This document shows, one piece after another, positions 1-7,585 of a DNA stretch of 64,000 bases. The notes below the pieces were generated by a model. The model ran no database searches and was not told the origin of the DNA. It worked only from the letters and a program-made list of their open reading frames with translations. Each line of letters begins with the position of its first letter. The stretch's first letter is position 1. The stretch comes from Streptomyces wuyuanensis (GTDB lineage: Bacteria; Actinomycetota; Actinomycetes; Streptomycetales; Streptomycetaceae). A program made the translations under genes and the position numbers. Location: assembly GCF_900103455.1 (NCBI RefSeq), contig NZ_FNHI01000017.1, forward strand, positions 116,002 through 180,001. Reading direction: 5' to 3'.

Positions 1-485
1 TTCATCTCGGGTGCCTGGCGGACCTCGGCTAGCATCGTGCCCTCGTCGGGCAGGGCGTTGCCGGAGAAGATTCCGACGCGCATCGCGCCGCGCTCCCGCA
101 GGTGGCGGGTGAGGGCGCGGGTGTCGACACCGCTGATGCCGACCACGCCCTGGGCGGCGAGCTCCTCGTCGAGGGAGCGTCGGGAGCGCCAGTTCGAGGG
201 GACGCGGGCGGGGTCGCGGACGACGTAGCCGGACACCCAGATGCGCGACGACTCGGGGTCCTCGTCGTTGACGCCGGTGTTGCCGACGTGCGGGGCGGTC
301 ATCACCACGACCTGGCGGTGGTACGACGGGTCGGTCAGGGTCTCCTGGTAGCCGGTCATGCCGGTGGAGAACACGGCCTCGCCGAAGGTCACCCCCACGG
401 CCCCGTAGGCACGGCCGCGGAAGGTGCGGCCGTCCTCCAGGACGAGTACGGCGGGAACGCGGGTTCCCCTGGTGGAGGTCGTCAT
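1..485 (-). CDS. carA: carbamoyl-phosphate synthase small subunit (5' part, runs off window)
   Basis: This is the glutaminase subunit that supplies ammonia from glutamine to CarB to make carbamoyl phosphate for pyrimidines and arginine. Only the first 161 codons lie in the window. The visible part is the N-terminal CarA domain, with the conserved GMTGYQE stretch near residue 40 and a GISGVDTRALTRHLR segment. The glutaminase domain lies beyond the window edge. The ATG shares the ATGA with the stop of the upstream membrane-protein gene, so translation is probably coupled. It is the last visible gene of the pyrR-pyrB-pyrC operon, which places this CarA in the pyrimidine pathway. Confidence 0.95.
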   Translation of the reverse strand, partial: MTTSTRGTRVPAVLVLEDGRTFRGRAYGAVGVTFGEAVFSTGMTGYQETLTDPSYHRQVVVMTAPHVGNTGVNDEDPESSRIWVSGYVVRDPARVPSNWRSRRSLDEELAAQGVVGISGVDTRALTRHLRERGAMRVGIFSGNALPDEGTMLAEVRQAPEM

Positions 486-1063
486 CGTGCGGCGCCTTCC
501 GTCGTGTCGTTCTTGGTCATGGAGTTGACTGCCTCGACCCAGGCCGAGTGCCCGGCCGCCCGGTCGGAGCGGAAGCCGGAGTCGATCAGCCGGTCGCCGT
601 GCTCCCAGGTGACGATCAGCAGACCGCCCTCGGTCAGGACCTTCCCGGCGATGCCCTTGTCGAGGCGGGCCCCGCGCAGGGCCCCGGCCGGGATGAAGAA
701 GTCGGCGGCCCCGGGGCGCACGACGTCGATCCCGGCGCCGGTGAGCGTCAGTTCCGCGCGGCTGCGGTTGCCGAGGCCGCGGGCGACGATGCGGTCGAGC
801 CACTGCCCGGCGGTCGTGGAGCCGTGGTAGCGGCCGCTGAGCCGGAGCTTCGCGTCACCGGCGTCCTCGGGGGCGGTCGGCAGCTCGGGCAGCCCGGACT
901 GGAGCTCACCCCGCCACTTCCAGCCCTGGCGCATCAGCCAGTAGACGAGGGCGATGAAGAGCAGCAGTCCGGCGACCCAGCCGAGCCGTGCGGCCCAGTC
1001 GGTCACCTCCGCCGACTTCCGCTCGACCTCTCCGGCCGCCTGAATGATGAGTGGTGTCGTCAC
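482..1063 (-). CDS. PH-like domain single-pass membrane protein in the pyr operon
   Basis: This is a 193-residue protein of unknown function. A short N-terminal segment leads into one hydrophobic helix at about residues 27-44. A soluble domain of about 130 residues follows, with the alternating beta pattern and tryptophans (LIVTWEHGDRLIDSGFR) seen in PH-like domains of actinobacterial transporter-like hypotheticals. Both ends are translationally coupled: its ATG overlaps the pyrC stop, and its stop overlaps the carA ATG. It should therefore be made in step with pyrimidine enzymes. No catalytic motif is visible. The PH-like assignment comes from memory of similar Streptomyces proteins and is moderately certain. 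Confidence 0.85.
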   Translation of the reverse strand: MTTPLIIQAAGEVERKSAEVTDWAARLGWVAGLLLFIALVYWLMRQGWKWRGELQSGLPELPTAPEDAGDAKLRLSGRYHGSTTAGQWLDRIVARGLGNRSRAELTLTGAGIDVVRPGAADFFIPAGALRGARLDKGIAGKVLTEGGLLIVTWEHGDRLIDSGFRSDRAAGHSAWVEAVNSMTKNDTTEGAAR

Positions 1064-2346
1064 GCCAGCTTCCCGTCCATGAGCGTCGCGCGGCCCCGCA
1101 GGAACGTGTGGGTGACGCGCCCCGGCAGCTCACGGCCCTCGTAGGGCGTGTTGCGGCTGCGGGAGGCGAAGCCCGCGGGGTCCACGGTTCCACGGTATGC
1201 CGGATCGAGCAGGGTGAGGTTGGCGGGCTCACCTGCCGAGACGGGCCGGCCGTGGCCCTCCGCGCGGCCGATGCGGGCCGGCTTGTGCGACATCCGGTCG
1301 GCGACGCCCTCCCAGGTCAGCAGCCCGGTGTCGACCATCGTGTGCTGCACGACGGACAGCGCGGTCTCCAGGCCGACCATGCCCATCGCCGCCGCGGCCC
1401 ACTCGCAGTCCTTGTCCTCGTGCGGGTGCGGGGCGTGGTCCGTGGCGACGATGTCGATCGTCCCGTCGGCCAGGGCCTCGCGCAGCGCCATCACGTCGCG
1501 CTCGGTGCGCAGCGGCGGGTTGACCTTGTAGACCGGGTTGTACGAGCGGACCAGCTCGTCGGTGAGCAGCAGGTGGTGCGGGGTGACCTCGGCGGTGACG
1601 TCGATGCCGCGGGACTTGGCCCAGCGGACGATCGCGACGGAGCCGGCGGTCGACAGGTGGCAGATGTGCACACGGGAGCCGACGTGCTCGGCCAGCAGCA
1701 CGTCCCGGGCGATGATCGACTCCTCGGCGACGGCGGGCCAGCCGCCCAGGCCCAGCTCGGCGGAGACGACGCCCTCGTTCATCTGGGCACCCTCGGTGAG
1801 CCGGGGCTCCTGCGCGTGCTGCGCGACGACGCCGCCGAAGGCCTTCACGTACTCCAGCGCCCGGCGCATGATCACCGCGTCGTCGACGCACTTGCCGTCG
1901 TCGGAGAAGACGGTGACGGCGGCGGCGGAGTCGTGCATGGCGCCGAGTTCGGCGAGCTTCTTGCCCTCCAGGCCGACGGTGACGGCGCCGATGGGCTGGA
2001 CGTCGCAGTAGCCGTGCTCCCTGCCGAGCCGCCACACCTGCTCGACGACGCCGGCGGTGTCGGCCACGGGGAAGGTGTTGGCCATGGCGAACACGGCCGT
2101 GTAACCGCCGCTCGCGGCCGCGCGGGTGCCGGTGAGGACGGTCTCGGAGTCCTCACGGCCGGGCTCCCGCAGATGGGTGTGCAGGTCGACCAGACCGGGC
2201 AGCAGGATCCTGCCCTCCGCCTCGACGACGGTGGCGTCGCCGGCCTCGACCCCGGTGCCGACCTCGGCGATGGTCTCGCCGTCGATCAGTACGTCCTGTG
2301 CCGCGCCGCCCAGCACCTTCGCGCCACGGATAAGCGTCTTGCTCAT
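1060..2346 (-). CDS. pyrC: dihydroorotase
   Basis: The product catalyses reversible cyclisation of carbamoyl aspartate to dihydroorotate, the third step of UMP synthesis. It has 428 residues, the usual length for the class I (long) enzyme. The zinc-binding DLHTHLREPG motif lies at residues 54-63, and the catalytic TDHAPHP motif near residue 300. It starts 3 bases after the pyrB stop and overlaps the next gene by four bases, so it is an internal member of the pyrR-pyrB-pyrC-carA operon. The identification is secure. Confidence 0.97.
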   Translation of the reverse strand: MSKTLIRGAKVLGGAAQDVLIDGETIAEVGTGVEAGDATVVEAEGRILLPGLVDLHTHLREPGREDSETVLTGTRAAASGGYTAVFAMANTFPVADTAGVVEQVWRLGREHGYCDVQPIGAVTVGLEGKKLAELGAMHDSAAAVTVFSDDGKCVDDAVIMRRALEYVKAFGGVVAQHAQEPRLTEGAQMNEGVVSAELGLGGWPAVAEESIIARDVLLAEHVGSRVHICHLSTAGSVAIVRWAKSRGIDVTAEVTPHHLLLTDELVRSYNPVYKVNPPLRTERDVMALREALADGTIDIVATDHAPHPHEDKDCEWAAAAMGMVGLETALSVVQHTMVDTGLLTWEGVADRMSHKPARIGRAEGHGRPVSAGEPANLTLLDPAYRGTVDPAGFASRSRNTPYEGRELPGRVTHTFLRGRATLMDGKLA

Positions 2347-2349
2347 GGG

Positions 2350-3330
2350 TTACTTCGTCTCCTCGGTACGGGCGTGGGTGACGGCGGGCTCGTTGCCGCC
2401 GAGAAGCAGGTAGAGGACCGCCATGCGGGTGTGCACACCGTTGGCGACCTGTTCGATGGCGGTGCAGCGCTCGGAGTCGGCGACCTCGGCGGTGATCTCC
2501 ATGCCGCGCACCATGGGGCCGGGGTGCATCACGATGGCGTGTTCGGGCATCTTCGCCATGCGGTCGCCGTCGAGGCCGTAGCGCCGCGAGTACTCGCGCT
2601 CGGTCGGGAAGAAGGCCGCGTTCATGCGCTCGCGCTGCACCCGCAGCATCATCACCGCGTCGCTCTTCGGCAGCGTGCTGTCCAGGTCGTACGAGACCTC
2701 GCAGGGCCAGTGCCCCACGCCGACCGGCAGCAGGGTGGGCGGCGCGACCAGGGTGACCTCGGCGCCGAGGGTGTGCAGCAGGTCCACGTTGGAGCGGGCG
2801 ACGCGGCTGTGCAGGATGTCGCCCACGATCGTGATCCGCTTGCCCGAGAGGTCCTGTCCGATCCCGGCGTCCCGGCCGACGAGGCGGCGGCGCATGGTGA
2901 ACGCGTCGAGCAGCGACTGGGTGGGGTGCTGGTGCGTGCCGTCACCGGCGTTGATGACCGCGGCGTCGATCCAGCCGGAGGTCGCGAGCCGGTAGGGGGC
3001 GCCGGAGGCGCCGTGCCGGATGACGACGGCGTCGACGCCCATCGCCTCCAGGGTCTGCGCGGTGTCCTTCAGCGACTCGCCCTTGGAGACGGACGAGCCC
3101 TTGGCGGCGAAGTTGATGACGTCCGCTGACAGCCGCTTCTCAGCCGCCTCGAAGGAGATCCGGGTCCTCGTCGAGTCCTCGAAGAAGAGGTTGACGACGG
3201 TCCGGCCGCGCAGGGTGGGCAGCTTCTTGATCGGCCGGTCGGCGACCCGGGCCATCTCCTCGGCGGTGTCGAGGATCAGGACGGCGTCGTCACGGGTGAG
3301 GTCGGCGGCCGAGATGAGGTGACGCTTCAT
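2350..3330 (-). CDS. pyrB: aspartate carbamoyltransferase catalytic subunit
   Basis: The product condenses carbamoyl phosphate with aspartate, the committed step of pyrimidine synthesis. It carries the carbamoyl-phosphate-binding STRTR motif at residues 53-57 and HPTQ near residue 135. No regulatory pyrI gene is adjacent, as is usual for Gram-positive bacteria. The ATG at 3330 is chosen because GGAG sits nine bases upstream and the protein then begins MKRHLISA, typical of the family at about 326 residues. An in-frame upstream ATG at 3366 would add 12 unconserved residues. It is the second gene of the pyr operon. Confidence 0.95.
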   Translation of the reverse strand: MKRHLISAADLTRDDAVLILDTAEEMARVADRPIKKLPTLRGRTVVNLFFEDSTRTRISFEAAEKRLSADVINFAAKGSSVSKGESLKDTAQTLEAMGVDAVVIRHGASGAPYRLATSGWIDAAVINAGDGTHQHPTQSLLDAFTMRRRLVGRDAGIGQDLSGKRITIVGDILHSRVARSNVDLLHTLGAEVTLVAPPTLLPVGVGHWPCEVSYDLDSTLPKSDAVMMLRVQRERMNAAFFPTEREYSRRYGLDGDRMAKMPEHAIVMHPGPMVRGMEITAEVADSERCTAIEQVANGVHTRMAVLYLLLGGNEPAVTHARTEETK

Positions 3331-3417
3331 CTGGGTGTGCTCCAGGGTGTGGAGATGTGCGGGCATGCGGGCGCGCGAGCGCTGCCCGGAGGGCGGGACG
3401 GGGGCCGTGCGGGGCTG

Positions 3418-4032
3418 CTACTGCTCGCCGGCCGGCGCGGTGTCCGCCGCCCGGCCGTCGGCCGGGGAGACCCCCGCCTCGCGCCGCTCGCCCAGCAGCA
3501 CGGCGTCGCGGCCGTCCTCCTCGGCGAGCTGGACCTTGACCGTCTCCCGCAGCGACGTCGGGAGGTTCTTGCCGACGTAGTCGGCGCGGATGGGCAGCTC
3601 CCGGTGGCCCCGGTCCACCAGGACCGCGAGCTGGACGGCGCGCGGACGGCCGATGTCGTTCAGCGCGTCGAGGGCGGCGCGGATGGTGCGCCCGGAGAAG
3701 AGCACGTCGTCGACGAGGACGACCAGGCGACCGTCGATCCCGTCGGCCGGGATGTCCGTGCGCGCGAGGGCACGGGCGGGACGGAGCCGCAGGTCGTCGC
3801 GGTACATGGTGATGTCGAGGGAGCCGACGGGGATGGTGCGGCCGGTGATCTCGGCGAGCTTGGCGGCGAGCCGGTCGGCCAGGAAGACACCGCGCGTCGG
3901 GATGCCGAGGAGCACGACGTCGTCGGCGCCCTTGGCGCGCTCGACGATCTCGTGGGCGATGCGGGTGAGTACCCGCGCGATGTCGGGGCCCTCGAGGACG
4001 GGGCGCGCGATGTCGGAAGTGTGTGCGTCCAT
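3418..4032 (-). CDS. pyrR: bifunctional pyr operon regulator / uracil phosphoribosyltransferase
   Basis: PyrR binds pyr mRNA in response to UMP and also has uracil phosphoribosyltransferase activity. The PRPP-binding motif VVLVDDVLFSGRT is at residues 104-116 of 204. The C-terminus has an extra acidic/alanine-rich tail beyond the core fold. As first gene of the operon, it lies directly downstream of an RNA element that overlaps its own ribosome binding site (4041-4082), so it probably represses its own translation when UMP is plentiful. A TACGGT sequence (4098-4103, minus strand) is a possible -10 that would give a leader of about 60 bases. Confidence 0.95.
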   Translation of the reverse strand: MDAHTSDIARPVLEGPDIARVLTRIAHEIVERAKGADDVVLLGIPTRGVFLADRLAAKLAEITGRTIPVGSLDITMYRDDLRLRPARALARTDIPADGIDGRLVVLVDDVLFSGRTIRAALDALNDIGRPRAVQLAVLVDRGHRELPIRADYVGKNLPTSLRETVKVQLAEEDGRDAVLLGERREAGVSPADGRAADTAPAGEQ

Positions 4033-4040
4033 ACGAAACG

Positions 4041-4082
4041 GACCTCCTTCTCCGCCTCACGGGACGGACCTTAAAGGACGTC
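4041..4082 (-). promoter_or_regulatory. PyrR-binding leader RNA overlapping the pyrR ribosome binding site
   Basis: On the minus strand the leader reads a TTTAAGG-containing stem side, then GTCCCGTGAGGCGGAGAAGG, then the AGGAGG ribosome binding site nine bases before the pyrR ATG. The TCC(N)GAGAGGC-type loop is the known PyrR recognition element of Gram-positive bacteria, and in mycobacteria it acts on translation. Here the GTGAGGC version partly overlaps the ribosome binding site, which suits translational repression better than attenuation. The RNA fold is inferred, not computed. Confidence 0.6.
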
Positions 4083-4162
4083 GGATTTGCGCCGTCCACC
4101 GTACCAGGGTCCGCGAGGGGTCCCCGACCACCCCCTCGGGAGGGGCGTACGGACCATTCGGC

Positions 4163-4192
4163 TTGACGCAGCCAAGTAACGCTGCGTAACCT
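4163..4192 (+). promoter_or_regulatory. bldD promoter
   Basis: A TTGACG -35 (4163-4168) and a TAACCT -10 (4187-4192) are separated by 18 bases and lie about 60 bases before the bldD ATG. The -10 overlaps the first of two BldD boxes. The predicted start point near 4199 falls inside the second box. Confidence 0.7.
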
Positions 4193-4205
4193 TCACAGTG
4201 AGTGA
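4177..4205 (+). promoter_or_regulatory. tandem BldD operator boxes
   Basis: Two sequences fit the BldD consensus TNAC-N5-GTNA exactly: TAACGCTGCGTAA at 4177-4189 and TCACAGTGAGTGA at 4193-4205. They are three bases apart. They cover the -10 and the expected start point of bldD, which is the classic arrangement for autorepression. They also lie in the divergent region shared with pyrR, but about 75 bases upstream of the candidate pyrR -10. Confidence 0.8.
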
Positions 4206-4252
4206 CCAGCCGCGCGGCCGAGCCGCACGTGATACAGCGTCCGGGGAGCTAT

Positions 4253-4753
4253 ATGTCCAGCGAATACGCAAAACAGCTCGGGGCCAAGCTCCGCGCCATC
4301 CGTACCCAGCAGGGGCTCTCGCTCCACGGGGTGGAGGAGAAGTCCCAGGGCCGCTGGAAGGCCGTCGTCGTCGGGTCGTACGAGCGCGGGGACCGCGCCG
4401 TGACCGTGCAGCGCCTGGCCGAGCTGGCGGACTTCTACGGTGTACCGGTGCAGGAGCTCCTTCCCGGCACCACGCCGGGCGGTGCCGCCGAGCCGCCGCC
4501 GAAGCTCGTTCTCGACCTCGAGCGTCTTGCCCACGTTCCCGCCGAGAAGGCCGGACCGCTGCAGCGTTACGCGGCGACCATCCAGAGCCAGCGCGGTGAC
4601 TACAACGGCAAGGTGCTCTCCATCCGGCAGGACGACCTGCGCACGCTGGCCGTCATCTACGACCAGTCGCCGTCGGTGCTCACCGAGCAGCTGATCAGCT
4701 GGGGCGTGCTGGACGCCGACGCGCGTCGCGCGGTCGCCCACGAAGAGGGCTGA
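4253..4753 (+). CDS. bldD: developmental master regulator BldD
   Basis: BldD represses sporulation genes during vegetative growth when dimerised by tetrameric c-di-GMP. The 166-residue protein has an XRE-type helix-turn-helix at about residues 7-70. Its C-terminal domain contains both c-di-GMP-binding motifs, RGD at 114-116 and RQDD at 125-128. The ATG at 4253 is preceded by GGGGAG and gives the known MSSEYAKQLG start; the in-frame GTG further upstream is not conserved. It stands alone between its own promoter and a strong hairpin, divergent from the pyr operon. Identification is certain. Confidence 0.98.
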   Translation: MSSEYAKQLGAKLRAIRTQQGLSLHGVEEKSQGRWKAVVVGSYERGDRAVTVQRLAELADFYGVPVQELLPGTTPGGAAEPPPKLVLDLERLAHVPAEKAGPLQRYAATIQSQRGDYNGKVLSIRQDDLRTLAVIYDQSPSVLTEQLISWGVLDADARRAVAHEEG

Positions 4754-4766
4754 CGCCACAACAGCA

Positions 4767-4822
4767 GAAACGTTGCCGCCGGGCCGTGGGAGGGGCTGCC
4801 TCCCACGGCCCGGCGACGTTTC
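4767..4822 (+). terminator. bldD terminator hairpin
   Basis: A long inverted repeat starts 14 bases after the bldD stop. Its main stem pairs CGCCGGGCCGTGGGAGG with its complement around a GGCTG loop, and outer GAAACGT/ACGTTTC arms extend it. No U-tract follows, as is usual in Streptomyces. Confidence 0.75.
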
Positions 4823-4998
4823 CGCTGCCGGTGCGGTCCCGCTCGGGCGGCCGTCAGTGCGTCGCGCTCGGGGAAGGCCCGCGAACGGCTGCCGGAGCCG
4901 GGCTCCGCGACCCGCGTGACGTGTTCCGCCCCGTGGAGGTGATCCTGCGATCCGCCATGGCCGGGCACGCGTCCCGGTACGCGTCCGGGAACGCCGAG

Positions 4999-5025
4999 GC
5001 CCGCAGCACCCGGGGTGCTGCGGGC
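4999..5025 (-). terminator. nusB-side terminator hairpin
   Basis: A perfect 12-base stem (GCCCGCAGCACC and complement) with a three-base loop lies about 30 bases beyond the nusB stop. It probably ends the efp-nusB transcript. Confidence 0.65.
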
Positions 5026-5056
5026 CCTTGCGGCTCGGCCTGGCTCAGCCGGTGGC

Positions 5057-5485
5057 CTACGCGTCGCGGAGGGTCGGCTTCAGGTCCTTGAAACGACCCA
5101 GCAGGCCGTTCACGAAGGACGGCGAGTCGTCGGTGGAGAACTCCTTGGCGAGCTGCACCGCCTCGTCGATCACGACGGCGTCCGGGGTGTCGTCCACCCA
5201 GACCAGCTCGTACGTGCCGAGCCGCAGGATGTTGCGGTCAACGACGGGCATCCGGTCGAGCGTCCAGCCGACCGCGTGGGTGGCGATCAGCTCGTCGATA
5301 CGGGCCGCGTGCTCCGCGTACCCCTCGACCAACTCCATCGTGAACTCGCCGACCGGCGGCTGACGGTCGTCGGACCGCGAGTGCCGGATCCAGTCCGCGA
5401 GGACCTGCTGCACGGACGCACCGCGCTGGTCGGCCTCGAAGAGGATCTGGAAAGCGCGCTTGCGGGCCTTGTTGCGGGCAGCCAC
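5057..5485 (-). CDS. nusB: transcription antitermination factor NusB
   Basis: NusB pairs with NusE (S10) on boxA RNA during rRNA transcription. The 142-residue all-helical protein begins with the typical ARNKARKRAFQILFEADQRG segment. It carries the conserved DRMPVVDRNILRLGTYEL and VVIDEAVQLAKEFS blocks, and ends with the FVNGLLGRF motif. It starts two bases after the efp stop, in the common actinobacterial efp-nusB pair. Confidence 0.97.
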   Translation of the reverse strand: MAARNKARKRAFQILFEADQRGASVQQVLADWIRHSRSDDRQPPVGEFTMELVEGYAEHAARIDELIATHAVGWTLDRMPVVDRNILRLGTYELVWVDDTPDAVVIDEAVQLAKEFSTDDSPSFVNGLLGRFKDLKPTLRDA

Positions 5486-5487
5486 GG

Positions 5488-6054
5488 TTAGCTGTTCACC
5501 CGGCCGAGGTAGTCGCCGGAACGGGTGTCGACCTTGATCTTCTCACCGGTGGTGATGAAGAGCGGGACCTGGATGGTGTAGCCGGTCTCCAGGGTGGCGG
5601 GCTTGGTGCCGCCCGTGGAGCGGTCGCCCTGGACGCCCGGCTCGGTCTCCTGGATGACGAGCTCGACGGCGGCCGGCAGCTCGACGTAGAGCACCTCGCC
5701 CTCGTGCGTCGCGACGGTCGCGGTGAAGCCCTCGATGAGGAAGTTCGCCGCATCGCCGACGGCGGTGCGGGCGACGTGCAGCTGGTCGTACGTCTGCATG
5801 TCCATGAACACGAAGTACTCGCCGTCCATGTACGAGAACTGCATGTCGCGGCGGTCGACGGTGGCCGTCTCGACCTTCACGCCGGCGTTGAAGGTCTTGT
5901 CGACGATCTTGCCGGAGAGCACGTTCTTGAGCTTGGTGCGCACGAAGGCCGGGCCCTTGCCGGGCTTGACGTGCTGGAACTCGACGACGGACCAGAGCTG
6001 GTCGTTGTCGAGCTTGAGCACCATGCCGTTCTTGAGGTCGTTCGTGGTGGCCAC
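5488..6054 (-). CDS. efp: elongation factor P
   Basis: EF-P rescues ribosomes stalled at consecutive prolines. The 188-residue protein has the three-domain family length. The loop that reaches the peptidyl-transferase centre reads VKPGKGPAF (residues 29-37). This PGKGP loop is the actinobacterial type described as working without post-translational modification, and no epmA/epmB-type genes are nearby. It lies between a divergent M24 peptidase homologue and nusB, an arrangement resembling yqhT-efp of Bacillus. Confidence 0.97.
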   Translation of the reverse strand: MATTNDLKNGMVLKLDNDQLWSVVEFQHVKPGKGPAFVRTKLKNVLSGKIVDKTFNAGVKVETATVDRRDMQFSYMDGEYFVFMDMQTYDQLHVARTAVGDAANFLIEGFTATVATHEGEVLYVELPAAVELVIQETEPGVQGDRSTGGTKPATLETGYTIQVPLFITTGEKIKVDTRSGDYLGRVNS

Positions 6055-6125
6055 GGTTGCGGAATCTCCTGGACTGACGCTGGTGGACGACCGAGGAGAA
6101 GCGAAGGTGCGCGCTGCGAGCGGAG

Positions 6126-7241
6126 CTAGAGCGCGAGCAGCTCCTTGGTCGTGATGGTGAGTAGCTCGGGTCCGCCGTCCGCCTCCTGGCGCACGACGAG
6201 CGTGTCATCGATCCGGACTCCGCCCCGGCCCGGGAGGTGGACCCCCGGTTCGACGGTGACCGGCACACAAGCGTCCAGTTTACCCATGGCCGCAGGTGCC
6301 AGCTGCGGGTCCTCGTCGATTTCCAGTCCTACACCGTGGCCGGTGAGGGGCGACAGCCCCTCACCGTAGCCCGCAGAGTCGAGGAGGTGACGGGCCGCGC
6401 GGTCGACGTCCCGGTACCCGGCACCCGGCAGGAGGGCCTCGCGGCCGGCCCGCTGAGCGGCGAAGACGAGGTCGTAGAGGTCGATCTGCCAGTCCGCGGG
6501 CGTGGTGCCGATGACGAACGTACGGCCGATCTCGCAGCGGTATCCGCGGTAGTTGGCGCCCAGGCAGACGGAGAGGAAATCGCCTTCCTCGACGCGCCGG
6601 TCGGAGGGCCGGTGGCGGCGGCGCCCCGCGTTCGGGCCCGTGGCGACGGAGGTCGGGAAGGCAGGGCCGTCGGCCCCGTGGTCGACGAGCCGGCGCTCGA
6701 GTTCGAGGGCCAGATGGCGCTCGGTGCGGCCGACGAGGATGGACTCCAGCAGCTCGCCGAGGGCCTGGTCGGTGATCTCGGCCGCGATCCGCAGGCAGGC
6801 GATCTCGTCCTCGTCCTTCACCATGCGCTGCTGTTCGACGGCCCCGCCCAGGTCGGTCAGCCGCAGGCCGGGAGCGACAGCGCCGAGGGCGCGGTGGCGG
6901 GCGACGGTGAGGTGGTTCTCCTCGACGGCCAGCGCGTCGGCGCCGGAACCCGCGGCGGTCTCCGCGGCGGCGACGACGGGGTCGTGTCCGTGCGCCGGGA
7001 GGACGGTCAGCCGCAGCTGCTCGTCCAGACGCCCGTCGACGGGGTCACCGGTGGGCGCGGTGGGGCACAGCAGCTCGTCGGCGCACTCCCCTGCGGAGCC
7101 CAGCAGCAGTACGGCGCCGGGCGGGGCGCCTCCCGCGAGATAGCGGACATTGGCGGGCCGGGAGATCAGCGCCGCGGCGCTCCCGGCCGCGACACACCGG
7201 TCGCGCAGCCGGCTGCGGCGGACAGCGAACACCTCGGACAT
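6126..7241 (-). CDS. M24 (aminopeptidase P-like) family protein with altered metal ligands
   Basis: The 371-residue protein has the creatinase-like N-terminal domain (about 1-130) and a pita-bread M24 domain (about 140-365). Genuine Xaa-Pro aminopeptidases use five metal ligands: Asp, Asp, His, Glu, Glu. Here the positions read Cys226, Glu237, His302, Glu331 and Asp345. The second histidine of the usual HE.P motif is Asp309 (GLEIDEDP). It is therefore either inactive, differently metallated, or of altered specificity. It lies 71 bases upstream of efp on the same strand, and a true Xaa-Pro peptidase occupies this place in Bacillus. Family membership is secure; activity is doubtful. Confidence 0.9.
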   Translation of the reverse strand: MSEVFAVRRSRLRDRCVAAGSAAALISRPANVRYLAGGAPPGAVLLLGSAGECADELLCPTAPTGDPVDGRLDEQLRLTVLPAHGHDPVVAAAETAAGSGADALAVEENHLTVARHRALGAVAPGLRLTDLGGAVEQQRMVKDEDEIACLRIAAEITDQALGELLESILVGRTERHLALELERRLVDHGADGPAFPTSVATGPNAGRRRHRPSDRRVEEGDFLSVCLGANYRGYRCEIGRTFVIGTTPADWQIDLYDLVFAAQRAGREALLPGAGYRDVDRAARHLLDSAGYGEGLSPLTGHGVGLEIDEDPQLAPAAMGKLDACVPVTVEPGVHLPGRGGVRIDDTLVVRQEADGGPELLTITTKELLAL

Positions 7242-7585
7242 GTGACGAGCCTAAGAGCGCGGAGCGGATCCGGCCGTTTGAGAGCGTCCGTGCGGGGTCC
7301 CTCGGAGGGTGCCGCACGCCGACGGCGCACCCCTCACCCCGCGTCGAAGCGCACTGCCGCGTCGCATGCCGGCCGACCGGTGAACGGCGCGAGGCCCGGG
7401 GCCAGGACACGGCGGTCCGGGGCAGCACACGGCTGCGAGACCGCGTGGCGGCCGATGCGGGGCACCGGGTGGCACCCGCGCCCGCATCGCAAGCGGCCGC
7501 GCGGGTGTGCGGGCGTGCGGCAGCCGCATCCGCACCGCCTGGAACGCCAGCAGCGGACGCGCGACCCCACTCGTCCGGCGTGTGC
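7242..7585. other. intergenic region upstream of the M24 gene
   Basis: These 344 bases separate two minus-strand genes. An imperfect inverted repeat with GCGGCCG ends (about 7445-7501) is the only structure noticed; it could terminate the P-loop gene transcript. I see no convincing small gene. Confidence 0.4.

Larger units (their letters stand above)
4754..5056. other. intergenic region between convergent bldD and nusB
   Basis: This 303-base stretch between the stops of bldD and nusB holds two hairpins, annotated separately, and no gene I can support. Open frames crossing it on both strands lack a ribosome binding site and any family resemblance. Confidence 0.6.
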
